Of a stretch of DNA of 64,000 nucleotides, positions 63,199 through 64,000 are shown piece by piece (within the stretch, counting starts at the first letter, position 1; every line of letters starts with the position of its first letter). Source of the stretch: Pseudoalteromonas aurantia 208 (GTDB lineage: Bacteria; Pseudomonadota; Gammaproteobacteria; Enterobacterales; Alteromonadaceae); NCBI RefSeq assembly GCF_014858725.1, contig NZ_AQGV01000015.1:1054001-1118000 (forward strand), written 5' to 3'. The position numbers and the translations under genes are program-made. Below the pieces are notes generated by a model that had not been told where the DNA came from, did no database searches, and saw nothing but the letters and a program-made list of their open reading frames with translations.

Positions 63199-63214
63199 AG
63201 TGCCGTGCGGCACT
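63199..63214. other. Short perfect palindrome between GST and sigma factor genes
   Basis: AGTGCCG (63199-63205) and CGGCACT (63208-63214) flank a 2-nt centre. It lies between the GST stop and the sigma factor start. It has no T-run so is more likely an operator, or a weak attenuating hairpin, than a terminator. Confidence 0.4.
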
Positions 63215-63259
63215 TCTGCTCACCGATATTTTACGTGATTGGAGCACAAGGAATACTTT

Positions 63260-63802
63260 ATGAACTTAGAAGCTATTTGGGCTGATTATCAAAGTAGCGT
63301 TAAGGCATTTTTGTACAAGCATATTTCAAACCCAAGTGATGTCGAAGACTTATTACAAGACATTCTGATCAAAACTTATCAAAACCTAGGTACAGTGAAA
63401 GATACGAAAAAAGTTAAATCCTGGGTATTCCAAATCGCGAATCATGCAATTATAGACTTTTACCGTAAACGAGCGACTATCTCTAAAATAAATGAACAGG
63501 TGCTTTGGTATGAAACAAATGAGGAAGATATCTATAGTCAACTTTCTCACTGTGTCACTGCATTTATTAACGGGTTACCTGACAGTGAAGCAAAGCTACT
63601 TACCGCAATTGATATTGATGGCATTTCACAGAAGGATTATGCAGCCTTAAACGGGATGAAATACTCAACATTAAAGTCACGGGTAAAAAAAAGCCGGCAA
63701 AATCTGAGCGAATTATTTAATCAATGTTGTGAATTATCGATAAATTCAAAAGGGGAATTAATCGATTTTGATAAGAGAGATAAAAAATGCTCATCCTGTT
63801 AA
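63260..63802 (+). CDS. sigZ: SigZ-like ECF RNA polymerase sigma factor
   Basis: 180 aa from the ATG at 63260, preceded by AAGGA; an earlier TTG at 63239 would read through that site. Region 2: SVKAFLYKHISNPSDVEDLL, then KTYQNL and VKSWVFQIANHAIIDFYRKR. Region 4: LTAIDIDGISQKDYAALNGM and KSRVKKSRQNL. This matches the SigZ group of ECF sigma factors. The C-terminus ends in KKCSSC, a Cys pair that could sense metal or redox state. No anti-sigma gene is seen. Adjacent GST and ArsR-type genes suggest a common stress response. Confidence 0.85.
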   Translation: MNLEAIWADYQSSVKAFLYKHISNPSDVEDLLQDILIKTYQNLGTVKDTKKVKSWVFQIANHAIIDFYRKRATISKINEQVLWYETNEEDIYSQLSHCVTAFINGLPDSEAKLLTAIDIDGISQKDYAALNGMKYSTLKSRVKKSRQNLSELFNQCCELSINSKGELIDFDKRDKKCSSC

Positions 63803-63890
63803 GCGCATTTTGTTAATCGCACTATTCGTTTACTTTATGTTAATTGTTTACGCCTCGAGACGCATAGGTAAGGCCACTTATCTATCACGG

Positions 63891-64000
63891 CTAACTCTCA
63901 TCAGCACAGCATTCGTCTTGTAAAAATGCGATAACAGACAGTAATTTTTCATACTCAACAACACAGTAAAGTGTTCTACCCTCACGTCTTTGTTTAATTA
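63891..64000 (-). CDS. ArsR-type regulator, C-terminal fragment (gene continues beyond the window)
   Basis: The last 35 codons of a minus-strand gene, running off the right edge. The translation starts in KQRREGRTLYCVVEYEKLL and ends in LQDECCADES. The RREGR-x-x-Y segment followed by a final helix is the wing and C-terminal helix of ArsR/SmtB regulators. It ends with a Cys pair. It is convergent with the sigZ gene. Only the end can be seen, so the assignment is tentative, though the pattern is characteristic. Confidence 0.6.
   Translation of the reverse strand, partial: IKQRREGRTLYCVVEYEKLLSVIAFLQDECCADES

Noticed and set aside
1..64000. tRNA, rRNA and riboswitches
   Set aside because: No clover-leaf with TTCGA-type T-loop and CCA end, no 16S/23S signature and no TPP, cobalamin or other riboswitch core was recognised by eye. 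A covariance search would be needed to exclude small RNAs.

Overview
The window looks like the chromosome of a marine gammaproteobacterium, most likely Pseudoalteromonas or a close relative in the Alteromonadales. This is inferred from the moderately AT-rich sequence, the number of TonB-dependent receptors and hybrid histidine kinases, the VCR-like integron attC sites and the overall gene families. No rRNA, tRNA, CRISPR array, prophage or intact IS was found.

Layout. 1-5.0 kb: two arrays of REP-like hairpins flank a dGTPase (dgt) and a YtcJ-like amidohydrolase, both on the minus strand. 5.0-9.6 kb: a secreted TPR/Sel1-like protein, a di-haem cytochrome c peroxidase-family protein, and a cluster of XRE-type regulators in which one gene is an HTH-plus-membrane fusion while its neighbours are the same two domains as separate genes. 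9.7-10.8 kb: the largest REP-like array. 11-20.5 kb: a PepSY membrane protein and TonB receptor operon, a fourth small REP-like array, a HEAT-repeat envelope protein paired with a secreted protein, and a membrane-anchored HExxH peptidase. 20.6-35 kb: LysR and AraC regulators, a haem-type TonB receptor, a DUF4920 protein, twin WD40-like lipoproteins followed by a NERD-domain protein that has lost its catalytic residues, and a second PepSY/TonB siderophore receptor unit with Fur-like sites and an AraC/GyrI-like regulator. 35.2-37 kb: a 7TM-DISM diguanylate cyclase.

37.1-41.8 kb is the most unusual region: an integron cassette array without an integrase in the window (a CALIN). Four cassettes are supported by matching 10-11 bp R'/R'' core boxes at the two ends of each. 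They carry a HEPN plus restriction-nuclease-like gene broken by one in-frame stop codon, a TIR-domain protein, a two-helix membrane protein and an unknown 270-residue protein. At least two have the hallmarks of anti-phage genes.

41.8-50.2 kb: an HPt / hybrid kinase / response regulator phosphorelay, a CDF metal transporter with an altered TM2 metal site, and another hybrid kinase. 50.3-57.9 kb: iron storage and metal stress genes: bfd, a two-subunit bacterioferritin (one subunit with a ferroxidase centre and no haem ligand, the other the reverse), a His-rich secreted protein with an RND metal efflux pair, and Mn-SOD. 58-64 kb: an Ada-N/AraC/AlkA fusion repair protein, a periplasmic solute-binding protein, thymidine kinase, a receiver-kinase hybrid, then a GST, a SigZ-like sigma factor and the end of an ArsR-type regulator, all three with cysteine-rich C-termini.

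Iron and metal handling recurs throughout: Fur-like sites precede the haem receptor, the second PepSY/receptor unit, bfd and the sodA operon. Start codons were moved from the longest reading frame where a signal peptide or Shine-Dalgarno sequence favoured a later start; these cases are noted. All family assignments come from reading the translated sequence and have not been checked by database search.
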